Source: Lachnospiraceae bacterium
Lineage (GTDB): Bacteria; Bacillota; Clostridia; Lachnospirales; Lachnospiraceae
DNA length: 51,003 nucleotides
Direction of reading: 5' to 3'
Assembly: GCA_017465845.1 (NCBI GenBank)
Contig: JAFTVH010000045.1
Span: forward strand, 1-51,003
Shown piece by piece: positions 1 through 7,838 of the stretch. How positions within the stretch are numbered: the stretch's first letter is position 1; each line of letters opens with the position of its first letter. Made by a program: the position numbers and the translations under genes. The notes beneath the pieces are model-generated. The model was given only the letters and a program-made list of their open reading frames with translations, was not told where the DNA came from and did not search any database.

Positions 1-4
1 CTTC

Positions 5-41
5 GCTACTTGCTCATAACCTCATAACCGCTTCGCGGTTT
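5..41. repeat. 37-bp dispersed repeat module, copy 1
   Basis: This stretch matches 14477-14513 at 36 of 37 positions (C versus T at one site). It contains the small hairpin ACCGC-TTC-GCGGT. In both places the module is followed at once by a long, unrelated hairpin. The window starts inside the element, so its left end is not visible. The repeat is seen directly; its origin (miniature mobile element or REP-like sequence) is inference. Confidence 0.75.
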
Positions 42-130
42 GTCAGGTGGAGTTTGTACTCCACCTGACACAAGTAAGTCCCCTACCCACCGCTTAGCGC
101 TCCACGCGCTTGAAGCGGGGGACTTACTTG
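41..130. repeat. Two abutting 13-bp-stem hairpins
   Basis: The first hairpin pairs 41-53 with 58-70 around a 4-nt TTGT loop. The second pairs 71-83 with 118-130 (CAAGTAAGTCCCC and its complement). Its 34-nt interior can itself fold through CCGCTT/AAGCGG and AGCGC/GCGCT. The two structures touch without a gap. No gene lies in 1-228. Such folded ends resemble those of IS200/IS605-type or other miniature elements, but no transposase or TnpB gene is present here. Neither structure is followed by a T-run, so simple termination is a poor explanation. Confidence 0.7.
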
Positions 131-228
131 ATTCGGTTAAATAATGCTTACACACAAAGGAACACAGACGATTACAACTAAAAGACTTACATTACGAAGA
201 TGTCTGACTTTCCTTGGGCAAGAATAAT

Positions 229-738
229 TCATTCGAAGAACATCTCTATGATTTTTTTTGCAACTTCCTCTGGAGATAGGGTTGTTGTGTCTATAGTAGG
301 ATAATCAAAACCATCGTAGAAATTGAACGTATTTCTCATTCCTCGCTCTACGCGTTCACTGTCTCTGTTATCTTTGATAGAACGCTTTTTATTTTCCTCA
401 TACTCGCATTTCAATACAACAATGTGTTCGTCAAAGCTTATTGCTTCATCTCTTAACCGGCATATCACTTCATCATAGATTGATTTTCTTTCTCCATGAA
501 AACCATAAGGAAAAATAACGGTTTCGATGTCATCACATAATAGATAGTTTCTGAACAAACAAAAAATATTATCTGTTACCGTTTTCTTAGTCTTTTCTGT
601 AAATTGGAACGGGTTGATGGCCCTACACCAATCCGCATCTACATATGCACTTTGAGAGCACATTTGCAATAATGCGTTTGATGTTGTAGTTTTCCCAACT
701 CCGTTTGCTCCGACAATAGTAATCAGTCTTTTGGTCAT
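229..738 (-). CDS. P-loop kinase-like NTP-binding protein
   Basis: A 169-residue protein with a Walker A motif near the N-terminus (GANGVGKT, residues 10-17), the pattern of small-molecule kinases or AAA-type ATPases. A YVDADW segment follows, with many basic residues in the second half as in adenylate/shikimate kinase-like folds. Its ATG overlaps the stop of the upstream AlkZ-like gene (ATGA at 735-738), so the two are probably translationally coupled. Substrate unknown. Hydrophobic segments are short, so it is probably cytosolic. Confidence 0.6.
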   Translation of the reverse strand: MTKRLITIVGANGVGKTTTSNALLQMCSQSAYVDADWCRAINPFQFTEKTKKTVTDNIFCLFRNYLLCDDIETVIFPYGFHGERKSIYDEVICRLRDEAISFDEHIVVLKCEYEENKKRSIKDNRDSERVERGMRNTFNFYDGFDYPTIDTTTLSPEEVAKKIIEMFFE

Positions 739-1787
739 TCTTGTAATTCCTTTCCCATAAACCGCAAAGGCATTTTACCATAGTTTACTGTCCGGATAGC
801 CTCAACGATTTCATCCTTGCGGCTCTCGGCATCCGGCAGATCGCATACAATGTCATTGAGATCATAGGGACCATTCCGGAAGTGTCCGACCGAAGCTCCG
901 TGGAACTCACCGTCTATCAAAAGGTATTGCAGAGGCTCGTGGTCATATTCGAGTCCTTCAGTCATTCTTTTTACCATTTCCTTCAAAACATGCTCATGAA
1001 CCTTATAGATAAAGTCATTACGGTGAATCGCGTAAACGAAGTTCATGGGCTTAGGCTCATAACTTTGCAGCAGTTCTGCATCGTTCTTCAGCATATATCC
1101 TGAATCTGACGCCACAAATATGCCTTCAGCAACCAGCTCGACGACTGCCACTTTGATTTCTTTTTCGGGTATCTTATAGAAAGACTTCGCCATCGCAGTA
1201 TCGAACCATACAATTCTATATGCAAATCGCTGCAGGACAATTCTTAGGGCTTCCAATCTGGTGTATTTGTCCGGATCTACTTCCGGGAACATCTCTACAA
1301 ATTTGTACCAGCCGCGATCCCATTCACCATCATACTGATCCTCATAAATCAGAAACGCTTCCTGCAGGCGATGAAGAATAGGTGTGATCTGCTTTACAAG
1401 CAAGCCTGTTTCTTCCTTGATCTGCTGAATGTTGAAAGGGCCCGCTGTTTCAATAAGCTGAAGAATCTGCAACTGCTCCATAGTGGGTTTTGTAAGGGGT
1501 TTCCGGTAAAGAGCCACGAATAATTCCATATCCTCCGGAACGATCCAACCAAGATTGCCGCCGGCAAATCGTCCTTTGATCAGTTTACGATCCAGCTGAC
1601 GGCCCCGGTTGAATTCTATGTCGTTGAAATCAGCGCGGAAAGTGAGTGTGGGAGGCTGTCCAAAGCCATTCCAGTACACGTTTTGTCCCGGCTGGGTATC
1701 ACGGTATAATTTTATGTACTCATTTTCATCTGTTTTGTTTATGAAGCACTGGCGCTCCATACGAAGAGAGATTATTTTCGCATCCAT
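735..1787 (-). CDS. Winged-helix DNA-binding protein, AlkZ/YcaQ-like
   Basis: About 350 residues. I start it at the ATG at 1787 because AAAGGAAAA lies just upstream; the reading frame stays open to 1844 without such a site. The central part (ETGLLVKQITPILHRLQEAFLIYED) reads as a winged helix. The sequence resembles the HTH_42 group that includes the DNA glycosylases AlkZ/YcaQ, which act on crosslinked or alkylated bases. Glycosylase activity is inference, since I cannot confirm the catalytic QxQ-type motif. It lies in a run of same-strand, overlapping genes with a second AlkZ-related gene. Confidence 0.55.
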   Translation of the reverse strand: MDAKIISLRMERQCFINKTDENEYIKLYRDTQPGQNVYWNGFGQPPTLTFRADFNDIEFNRGRQLDRKLIKGRFAGGNLGWIVPEDMELFVALYRKPLTKPTMEQLQILQLIETAGPFNIQQIKEETGLLVKQITPILHRLQEAFLIYEDQYDGEWDRGWYKFVEMFPEVDPDKYTRLEALRIVLQRFAYRIVWFDTAMAKSFYKIPEKEIKVAVVELVAEGIFVASDSGYMLKNDAELLQSYEPKPMNFVYAIHRNDFIYKVHEHVLKEMVKRMTEGLEYDHEPLQYLLIDGEFHGASVGHFRNGPYDLNDIVCDLPDAESRKDEIVEAIRTVNYGKMPLRFMGKELQE

Positions 1788-1861
1788 TTTACTTTTTTCC
1801 TTTCGACTTGGCATATTAACGCTTGCATTGCTCGACTCTGGCACCCTGAAGATGCGTTTTC

Positions 1862-2017
1862 CTATGCCCCTTCACTGAATCCTTCCAGTTCATCCACAGT
1901 GATCACTCCAAGATTTATCAATCGCACAAGATCATAAGGTACATCCTGCTTATGAAGCTCAATTAATACACCTGGATTACGCTTGTCATTTAACTTACCC
2001 TCTAATAAATTTCTCAA
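1862..2017 (-). CDS. Small ORF, possible gene remnant
   Basis: A 51-codon frame overlaps the end of the upstream AlkZ-related gene in the +1 frame and ends at TAG 1862-1864. The only start is a TTG at 2015-2017. The C-terminal part reads PYDLVRLINLGVITVDELEGF, a pattern like the tails of small clostridial hypothetical proteins. It may be a short coupled gene or the tail of a longer gene whose 5' part was lost. No function is assigned. Confidence 0.3.
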   Translation of the reverse strand: MRNLLEGKLNDKRNPGVLIELHKQDVPYDLVRLINLGVITVDELEGFSEGA

Positions 2018-2696
2018 TTTTCTTCTGCTCTGCTTCCGGATTCAACCTTATAATCTGTTCCCTGATCTTATCATAACTTACTTTGGGATCCAAATTCGGC
2101 AATATCATACCACGATTTTCCCAGAAATTTTCCACAGTAGTGAATACGGTACTGTTCCAACCATAGGCTTCCCCAAATTTATTTCGTTTTGGTGCTCTGC
2201 CGCACATAGTGATAAACATGCGCATTTGCAACTCTACAATGGCACGTTCGAATCTTGCATTATCTTCCCGACTAAAGCCGCACAGCCGCTTAATCTCATG
2301 AAATGCAACCTCTCCGCCGGAGATGATTTCATAAATCCGTTTTGCCATCTGGCTTATGGATCCATTTTCATAAGCTTCCCCAAAAGTCTCCCCGTTCCTT
2401 CTGACCGCATAAAAATATGGGTACCATTCCTTTGTAATAAATCCACTTTTCTTAAAGAAAACTTTTGCATACGCAATATCATTCCTTTCCTCCAGCACTC
2501 GCATACGCCACTCCCAGGGATCCGTCTCCGGGACACCGGTATGCCACTTTACAGGAGAATCGATATATTCCTGCTCCTTCCAATCATATGAAATAACAGC
2601 ATATATGCCCTTGGCATTTCCTCCGCCCATGGAAAATCCACATTCAGATAATTCCTTACAAAAATCCGCAAAATTACGTATCACCCTTTTACCCAC
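1995..2696 (-). CDS. AlkZ-related protein of unknown function
   Basis: A 233-residue protein read from a GTG start that lies inside the 3' end of the upstream DUF3795 gene (16-nt overlap), suggesting coupled translation. It has a Gly-rich N-terminus (GFSMGGGNAKGIYAV), aromatic-rich middle segments and a winged-helix-like region around residues 120-160. It resembles proteins named AlkZ-related in clostridial genomes. That name is from memory of the family; activity is not known. No signal peptide or membrane segment is seen. Confidence 0.5.
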   Translation of the reverse strand: MGKRVIRNFADFCKELSECGFSMGGGNAKGIYAVISYDWKEQEYIDSPVKWHTGVPETDPWEWRMRVLEERNDIAYAKVFFKKSGFITKEWYPYFYAVRRNGETFGEAYENGSISQMAKRIYEIISGGEVAFHEIKRLCGFSREDNARFERAIVELQMRMFITMCGRAPKRNKFGEAYGWNSTVFTTVENFWENRGMILPNLDPKVSYDKIREQIIRLNPEAEQKKIEKFIRG

Positions 2697-2950
2697 CTTT
2701 TACACTGTTCAACCCTTGCACCAGGTGGATTATCACCATGCTCCTTGTCCAGATAAGAGTACGCATATAGCTGCTCACAAGGAATATCAGGGCATTCACC
2801 ACAATGCATGAAACCTTTATTTTGACAACATACTGCTACCGGACATTCGCCGTGGAAGGGATGTCCGTTTGTTTCTATACAACCACCACAACCGCAAGGC
2901 TCCTTATACTCACATTCGGTGCAGTGAAGTCCACATCTTGAATCAACCAT
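2681..2950 (-). CDS. DUF3795-type cysteine-rich protein
   Basis: An 89-residue protein starting at the ATG at 2950, chosen because GGAGGAGCGAA lies directly before it; the upstream in-frame Met (3004) has no such site. It has 14 cysteines in pairs such as CGLHCTECEY, CGCGGC, CCQNKG and CGECPDIPC, the pattern of DUF3795 proteins, which are expected to bind metal. It follows the truncated flavin reductase and overlaps the AlkZ-related gene. Function unknown. Confidence 0.7.
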   Translation of the reverse strand: MVDSRCGLHCTECEYKEPCGCGGCIETNGHPFHGECPVAVCCQNKGFMHCGECPDIPCEQLYAYSYLDKEHGDNPPGARVEQCKRWVKG

Positions 2951-3051
2951 TTCGCTCCTCCAAATTAATTTTGTAATCCAAGGAACTGGATTACCTTGCT
3001 CCAATATTCCCGGCCCGAAAGGTGTTGTTTCCCCGGTCTCTCTTTCAGTGA

Positions 3052-3300
3052 TTAATACATATGTCCGCCTTTATCCACTTTCCCAAGTATACAAATAAAA
3101 TCATCCGATCCTCCACCCACAAAAGACGACCATGACTGCAGACAGGCATTTTCTTTTCCGTTGGATTTCCATCCCGTGACAACAAATACCAAAGATGGTA
3201 TACCTGCCACAAAATCATACCAGGACATATTGCCACAGCATCTTAAATTCTCGTCCGTAAATCTCTCCGGTCTTTCTGTAATACTGATATCCTTTTTCAC
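3052..3300 (-). pseudogene. Truncated flavin reductase-like gene
   Basis: An 82-residue frame from a GTG start with a strong GGAGGA site. It matches the N-terminal part of FMN-binding flavin reductase-like proteins: an ERPERFTDENLRCCGNMSWYDF start, then WKSNGKENA and FICILGKVDKGGHMY. It stops where family members continue for about another 100 residues, so most of the fold is missing. It lies between the WYL regulator and the DUF3795 gene. I read it as a gene cut by deletion; the family call is from motif memory. Confidence 0.65.
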
Positions 3301-3353
3301 GGCAAATCCTCCTTTTATTTCTAGCGTAACATATCAAACACGACAACAGTATG

Positions 3354-4256
3354 TCATGATTCATATAAACTTTTTATAGACTCCACTGTTGTCTTCATTA
3401 ATTCTACCATTTCCGGCGGTCCCAGAACTTTCACCTTATTTCCAAAACTCAAGAACCATTCCACAGCTGCTTCCGTTTTCGTAAATCCCCATTCCGTATA
3501 TAGTGTCCCGTCTTCTTGTTCTATAAAGGAATTATGACCATATTCTTCCACTAATCTGTACTTTACGGATGCGTCATATACGGCAGCAATCATACAGTCG
3601 TCTGTCATATGTGCACCAAATTGCTTTTTCTCTTCGGGAATATCTCTGACAACAAAAGACTCATCAGTGATCTGCAGATCCCGCAGGCGACGAAGCTTGT
3701 ACATACGAAAATCCTGTCGCTCCTTGCAGAATCCGAACACATACCAGTCTGACCATTTGAACACGATTAGGTACGGTTCAATCTGCTTGTCTGCTTCGCC
3801 TTTGTTATAGCAGTAATGGAATGCAATGCACTTTGATTCTTTCATTGCATGCTTTATAGCATCAATTTTTGCTGCCAAATCATCTTTATAGAATGAGGAC
3901 AAATCGATTACCATGTTATCTGCCAATCTGATTGCAGAGCTGCCACCAATCTTCTGAGCCAGCTTTTCTGCAGATGCAGAGTTCGAGACACTATCTAATG
4001 ATTTAAGGCCCGCAAATATAGCAGCAAGTTCTTGCTCGGTAAATACTGTAGTATCGAGGGAGAAGCCTTCCATGATTGAAATACCGCCATTTGCACCTTG
4101 GGTGGTAACGATAGGGATACCTGCCTTACAGATGTCCTCAATATCGCAATTGATGGTACGACGAGAAACCTCGTATTTTTCAGCGAGGTATGGGGCCGTA
4201 ACGGTCTTTTTCTGTTGTAAGGTTGTGATTATCCCAATCAGGCGGTCTATCTTCAT
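3354..4256 (-). CDS. YafY-type HTH and WYL-domain regulator
   Basis: 300 residues. An N-terminal winged helix (about 1-60, AEKYEVSRRTINCDIEDICKAG) is followed by a Gly-rich wing and a WYL-type domain with VFKWSDWYVFGFCKERQDFRMYKLRRL around residues 165-195. WYL domains sense small ligands or nucleic acid and control stress, metabolic or defence genes. AAAGGTGATACC precedes the ATG. It is first in the same-strand run that continues into the flavin reductase remnant and the AlkZ-like genes, which are its likely targets. Complete for the family. Confidence 0.85.
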   Translation of the reverse strand: MKIDRLIGIITTLQQKKTVTAPYLAEKYEVSRRTINCDIEDICKAGIPIVTTQGANGGISIMEGFSLDTTVFTEQELAAIFAGLKSLDSVSNSASAEKLAQKIGGSSAIRLADNMVIDLSSFYKDDLAAKIDAIKHAMKESKCIAFHYCYNKGEADKQIEPYLIVFKWSDWYVFGFCKERQDFRMYKLRRLRDLQITDESFVVRDIPEEKKQFGAHMTDDCMIAAVYDASVKYRLVEEYGHNSFIEQEDGTLYTEWGFTKTEAAVEWFLSFGNKVKVLGPPEMVELMKTTVESIKSLYES

Positions 4257-4284
4257 ATGGTATCACCTTTATATCTGATTGCAC

Positions 4285-4374
4285 TTATTTACATACTTTG
4301 CCTGGTAATCCAAATTTTCTTTTCGGCATTACACTCTCGCAAAATGGATTCATGAGTAATTTTTCAAGCGCCAT
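4285..4374 (-). CDS. 29-residue ORF, uncertain
   Basis: ATG to TAA frame encoding MALEKLLMNPFCE and a basic tail ending GKVCK. It overlaps the preceding small ORF by 11 nt and lies just upstream of the WYL regulator. It could be a leader peptide, the end of a decayed gene, or chance. Confidence 0.2.
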   Translation of the reverse strand: MALEKLLMNPFCESVMPKRKFGLPGKVCK

Positions 4375-4492
4375 TCTCTTTTTCCCACTTTTTCGTTATT
4401 TTCTGTTTATGAGCAAAAGCGTCAAGAAGTCTTGGGGATATATCAGCTATTTCTAACTGCTTAATAACATATTGTCTGGATTGTTCCATCAT
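4364..4492 (-). CDS. 42-residue ORF, uncertain
   Basis: Starts at the ATG at 4492, overlapping the stop of the frame at 4489-4659. It encodes a mostly helical peptide (EQSRQYVIKQLEIADISPRL) with a basic, Trp-containing tail. The overlaps on both sides hint at coupled translation. It could also be part of a gene broken by frameshifts. No family recognised. Confidence 0.25.
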   Translation of the reverse strand: MMEQSRQYVIKQLEIADISPRLLDAFAHKQKITKKWEKENGA

Positions 4493-4996
4493 ATCTTCAC
4501 CATCGTTTCTTTGCACCATGAAAACAGCAGGGCAAACACCTCATCAAAGTCGAAAGTTACTCCTTCGCGCAAGGAAATCGTAGTTTCTAAAATTAGTTTA
4601 TCCTTTCCTGACAACGCTTGCAAAAGCTCTATTTTTGTGTTAATGAATCTTCCGCGCAATATTCTTCCCTTTTGAAGCGTGAATATAGCGGTGGCATATC
4701 TCGTGATAGAGGTTGCAAAGACTCATATTCACAAAATTTTGCACATCATCCTCTGTATATTGAGGAATAAGCTTTTCCAGCTTTCCAAAATAATCCTTTG
4801 AATCGTATTCTGCTAACACTTCCAGTGCTGCTAAATAACAACTTGCCTCTCTTGATGCAAAGACATCCGAAACTTTATTAAGCGGTTTATCGTAGATATA
4901 ATACATCCCATCGGGTTTTGTTAGATAGTAATCCAGAAACAGACTTTCCGTCTTCTGCGTTAACACACCTTTGAGCAGGGCAGCATGATAGAACAT
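4489..4996 (-). pseudogene. Frameshifted remnant of an unrecognised gene
   Basis: Two frames appear to belong to one protein. The first (4640-4996, 118 residues from ATG) contains KPDGMYYIYDKPLNKVSDVF and LYHEICHRYIHASKGK and ends at a TAA. The second frame continues through the same place and reads RGRFINTKIELLQALSGKD, LETTISLREG and FALLFSWCKE to a TGA at 4489-4491. Coding-like composition continues across the switch, so a single-base frameshift near 4640-4660 is the simplest reading. A TTG start with AAGGGAAG at 4659 would let the second part be made alone. I do not recognise the family. Confidence 0.45.
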
Positions 4997-5025
4997 GCCA
5001 AACCCGGTTTCAAATAAATTGGCGC

Positions 5026-5200
5026 TCAGATATCATCTGTAATGGTATATGCACAGCCACCCCATTCCCTTGCATCCTTGTCTAAAACCCCTCTTAAACC
5101 TTCTTCTGACAATGGATAGGTAATCAGATTGGCACACCATAAAGCATGAATTTGTTTATTGCTTACCCACTTGCTGACACATTCATAGTATAAATAGTCT
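5026..5200 (-). pseudogene. GNAT acetyltransferase N-terminal remnant
   Basis: An open frame without a start codon encodes WVSNKQIHALWCANLI, then YPLSEEGLR and AREWGGCAYTITDD. This matches the first third of GNAT-family acetyltransferases that act on small molecules or proteins. It stops at TGA 5026-5028, before the acetyl-CoA-binding loop. The call rests on motif memory. It lies between the serine hydrolase and another broken gene, so the area has lost several genes. Confidence 0.5.
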
Positions 5201-5207
5201 CACAAAT

Positions 5208-6038
5208 TTATTTCGATTTCAATATAGTTTCTATTATCTTTTTATTCTCTGGATGCGGTCTGTCCATATCTGACAATATGCTAATCGTCATATTCTCTTG
5301 CGGAACCACGACTAAATACTGTCCACCAAAGCCACTTGCATAAAAGTATGGGACTTCCGCAAGAGAATCAATCCACCAACCCAATCCATATGGAACACAT
5401 TCTGGGAACCCACCATTGGAGTATTCACAGGTACTCTGTTCATAATATAATTCCGAAAACAATCGAGATTCGCCAAAAACTCCTTTGCTTAGCAATAATT
5501 GTCCAAACTCATCTAAGAGTTGAATTGATACCTGCATATCCTGAATGTCTTCTCTGTTCCACTGATAATCAGTATTTCTAAAATGATGCAATAGTTTTGT
5601 TTCAAACAATTGAGTTATTTCCGTTTTATATATTTCTTCCAGCAAGTAGACTATGATCTGTGGATCTGGCTTATATTGAAAAGAAGTTCCCGGTTCGTAT
5701 TCAAACTTTAATTGCATTACTTCATTCATGTTTGCCGGAAGAAGTTCATGCGTTCCCGGCCATACAAGTCCAGTGGTCTTTGATAGCGCATGTTTAATCT
5801 TTAATTTATACCAGTTTATATCAGATATCTCCTCATGGGAAATGTAATCTATGACACAATCTTCTATACTTCCAATTCGACCTTCATAGATGGCAATTCC
5901 TAAAAGAACAGACAAAAATGATTTGAAAATACATCCTATTGTAAACAACTGATCTTTATTTACATCTTCTCGGAATTGTTCAAAAATCAATTCATTTTCT
6001 TTCAGGATATGTATTGCTTTAATATTTGTATAGTTCAT
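5208..6038 (-). CDS. Serine hydrolase-like protein (class C beta-lactamase fold), altered active site
   Basis: 276 residues, complete, starting at ATG after GAAAGGTACC. The layout fits the beta-lactamase/DD-peptidase superfamily: an active-site helix around residues 36-48, a tyrosine segment (FQYKPDPQ) and a C-terminal glycine motif (ASGFGGQY). Family members carry SxxK at the helix start; here the aligned residues are C36-I-F-K39, so the nucleophile Ser is Cys. The tyrosine box reads YKP rather than YxN. Lys39 is kept. The enzyme may be inactive or use a thiol. No signal peptide is seen, so a cytosolic role is likely. Confidence 0.7.
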   Translation of the reverse strand: MNYTNIKAIHILKENELIFEQFREDVNKDQLFTIGCIFKSFLSVLLGIAIYEGRIGSIEDCVIDYISHEEISDINWYKLKIKHALSKTTGLVWPGTHELLPANMNEVMQLKFEYEPGTSFQYKPDPQIIVYLLEEIYKTEITQLFETKLLHHFRNTDYQWNREDIQDMQVSIQLLDEFGQLLLSKGVFGESRLFSELYYEQSTCEYSNGGFPECVPYGLGWWIDSLAEVPYFYASGFGGQYLVVVPQENMTISILSDMDRPHPENKKIIETILKSK

Positions 6039-6263
6039 AAAAACGGTACCTTTCTGTTTTTATCACTTTTGCGCCTCTTCAAACCTTCTTTACCAATGAC
6101 TAAAAAGCATCTTTTACGCACTTTCTTATCTCCACAACTATTCTCCTCGGATGCATTATTATTCCTTTGTTTATCTCCGCCAAACATAACACGTGAATCT
6201 AATCTCTTCTCTCTGCTGTACACGTCTCACGCGCTCATTGGTCGGAACCTCAAGAATCAAATT

Positions 6264-6977
6264 TTACTTTCCTTTGTACTTTCCTATAACTTCTACAACC
6301 ATCTTCGTTGCTTTGCTAACAAAATCACAATATTCATCTTCTGAAATCCCTACATATGGATATTTACTAACTTCTTTTTGTGGCATATATCCCATAACTT
6401 TCACTTTTCGTACAATTGCACCCTTGGGCAAGTAATCAATATAATCCGGAAATTCCTCTAAACCAATGATATCAGTTAAATATCCTGATTCCGGATGTGA
6501 ATCCAAATAATCTTTTTCCAAAGAATAAATGTCTTTCATTCGCTCCTTTTGCGTAATAAGAACTTTTATTGAATCCCATGTTTCTTCCATGCCCACAGCA
6601 GACTTATTCAATTCTGGATGTCTTTTTATTCTATCCCAAGATGCTTTTACTCTCTTTTGATCACGAATATATCTTTGAAACTCTGCATCTGTTATAAGAT
6701 GAGCCAAATACCCTAACAAAAAGGATTCTTCCTTAATATCTAAATCCACTTTTTTCTCTATGTATTCATGCAAAAATCTATCACAATCCGAAGCAACCTT
6801 CCTCTTATTCTCCATCCAATGCGTCACTTCACGAGATGGCGTAAAGCTTGTCCAATCTTCATTTTCTACATTACAATCTGGTGCAATGTTTCCAACATAG
6901 AACTCATGTTTACAAAGAAATGGTATATTCTTTATAACATCATCTGCAATCATCAAATGAGTAACCCATGTTGCCAT
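6264..6977 (-). CDS. Zinc-dependent phospholipase C-like protein
   Basis: 237 residues. The N-terminus (MATWVTHLMIADDVI) and spaced His/Asp residues (GNIAPDCN, THWM, LLGYLAHLITDAEF) match the metal-binding pattern of the zinc-dependent phospholipase C family fold. AGGTGAGCAAAT precedes the ATG. There is no signal peptide, unlike secreted toxins of the family, so this is the intracellular hypothetical branch, and phospholipase activity is unproven. It ends about 225 bp before the hydrolase start. Confidence 0.7.
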   Translation of the reverse strand: MATWVTHLMIADDVIKNIPFLCKHEFYVGNIAPDCNVENEDWTSFTPSREVTHWMENKRKVASDCDRFLHEYIEKKVDLDIKEESFLLGYLAHLITDAEFQRYIRDQKRVKASWDRIKRHPELNKSAVGMEETWDSIKVLITQKERMKDIYSLEKDYLDSHPESGYLTDIIGLEEFPDYIDYLPKGAIVRKVKVMGYMPQKEVSKYPYVGISEDEYCDFVSKATKMVVEVIGKYKGK

Positions 6978-7022
6978 ATTTGCTCACCTCTCAGTTTTCC
7001 TTCTTCAATCTTTACATAAAAA

Positions 7023-7673
7023 TTACTTGTTTTCCTTTATCCACTCATCATCTTCCAACCACCAATAATTTTCTGTCAAATTATCATTTTCAAACACTTC
7101 AAACATTCCTTCAAAACCATCCGCAAGAGCATAGTCTTTTAAATCATTCTTGTCAATCCAAAATACTTTTCCTTCATCTGATGATTTTAACTCACCTGAA
7201 TATGTATTAGTTTTATAGAAGAACACAATATAACGGTATTTTCCATCCCGGTGTGTAAATTGTTTTACTCCGCATAATTGCACATTTGCAATATCCAGTC
7301 CCGTTTCTTCTTTAACTTCCCTGACAACGGATTCGACAAATGATTCCCTTGGTTCAACATGTCCACCCGGAAATGTAATACCAGCCCAATGAACCTGTCT
7401 TTCTATTTCGTCTACAGAAAATGTCATATTTTCCGGGGCAACAACCCATTTCTCTTCAACATCATCATATCTGTGTATAATTGCAATTATGATCCCGGTA
7501 TATTCTTCAACGGGTTTATCCAGGCCTAACAGATATGCATCTTGTTCTTCTCCAGCCGGAGCCATAATTCCTTCAATATAACCATAATTTATTGGATAAT
7601 ACATATCTTTATGTTCCGGATGGTAAATTCCCATTGGTCTGTCTACTTTAACTGTTACTTTTTGGCCAAGCAT
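7023..7673 (-). CDS. Inorganic pyrophosphatase-Nudix chimeric protein
   Basis: 216 residues from the ATG at 7673, which has GGAGGTACAT directly before it; an in-frame TTG 18 nt upstream lacks a site. Residues 1-94 match a small pyrophosphatase-like protein (YYPINYGYIEGI, EEQDAYLLGLDKP, KWVVAPENM). From about residue 95 the sequence switches to a Nudix hydrolase at HWAGITFPGGHVE, with a complete Nudix box at residues 104-126 (GX5EX7REVKEETGL). The first strands of the Nudix fold are missing. An in-frame deletion that joined two genes explains this best. Activity towards 8-oxo-dGTP-like substrates is inference. Confidence 0.75.
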   Translation of the reverse strand: MLGQKVTVKVDRPMGIYHPEHKDMYYPINYGYIEGIMAPAGEEQDAYLLGLDKPVEEYTGIIIAIIHRYDDVEEKWVVAPENMTFSVDEIERQVHWAGITFPGGHVEPRESFVESVVREVKEETGLDIANVQLCGVKQFTHRDGKYRYIVFFYKTNTYSGELKSSDEGKVFWIDKNDLKDYALADGFEGMFEVFENDNLTENYWWLEDDEWIKENK

Positions 7674-7838
7674 ATGTACCTCCAATTTCAAATTCTACAT
7701 CCTATTATAATACATTTTACTTGATATTTCTATCTGTACAAAAAAATAAGACCTGCAGGTACCACCACAGCACCCACAGGTTAATCCATACATCTACAAT
7801 TTTCCCGGCTTCAGCAAAATCGCGAGCACTATCATGTC

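Noticed and set aside
3045-3236. Second minus-strand frame over the flavin reductase remnant
   Set aside because: It shares no motif with the family and has no site; the GTG frame at 3300 carries the recognisable sequence.
6035-6223. 62-codon frame before the serine hydrolase gene
   Set aside because: It starts at a GTG without a binding site, is basic and low-complexity, and matches nothing I know. The hydrolase has its own site.
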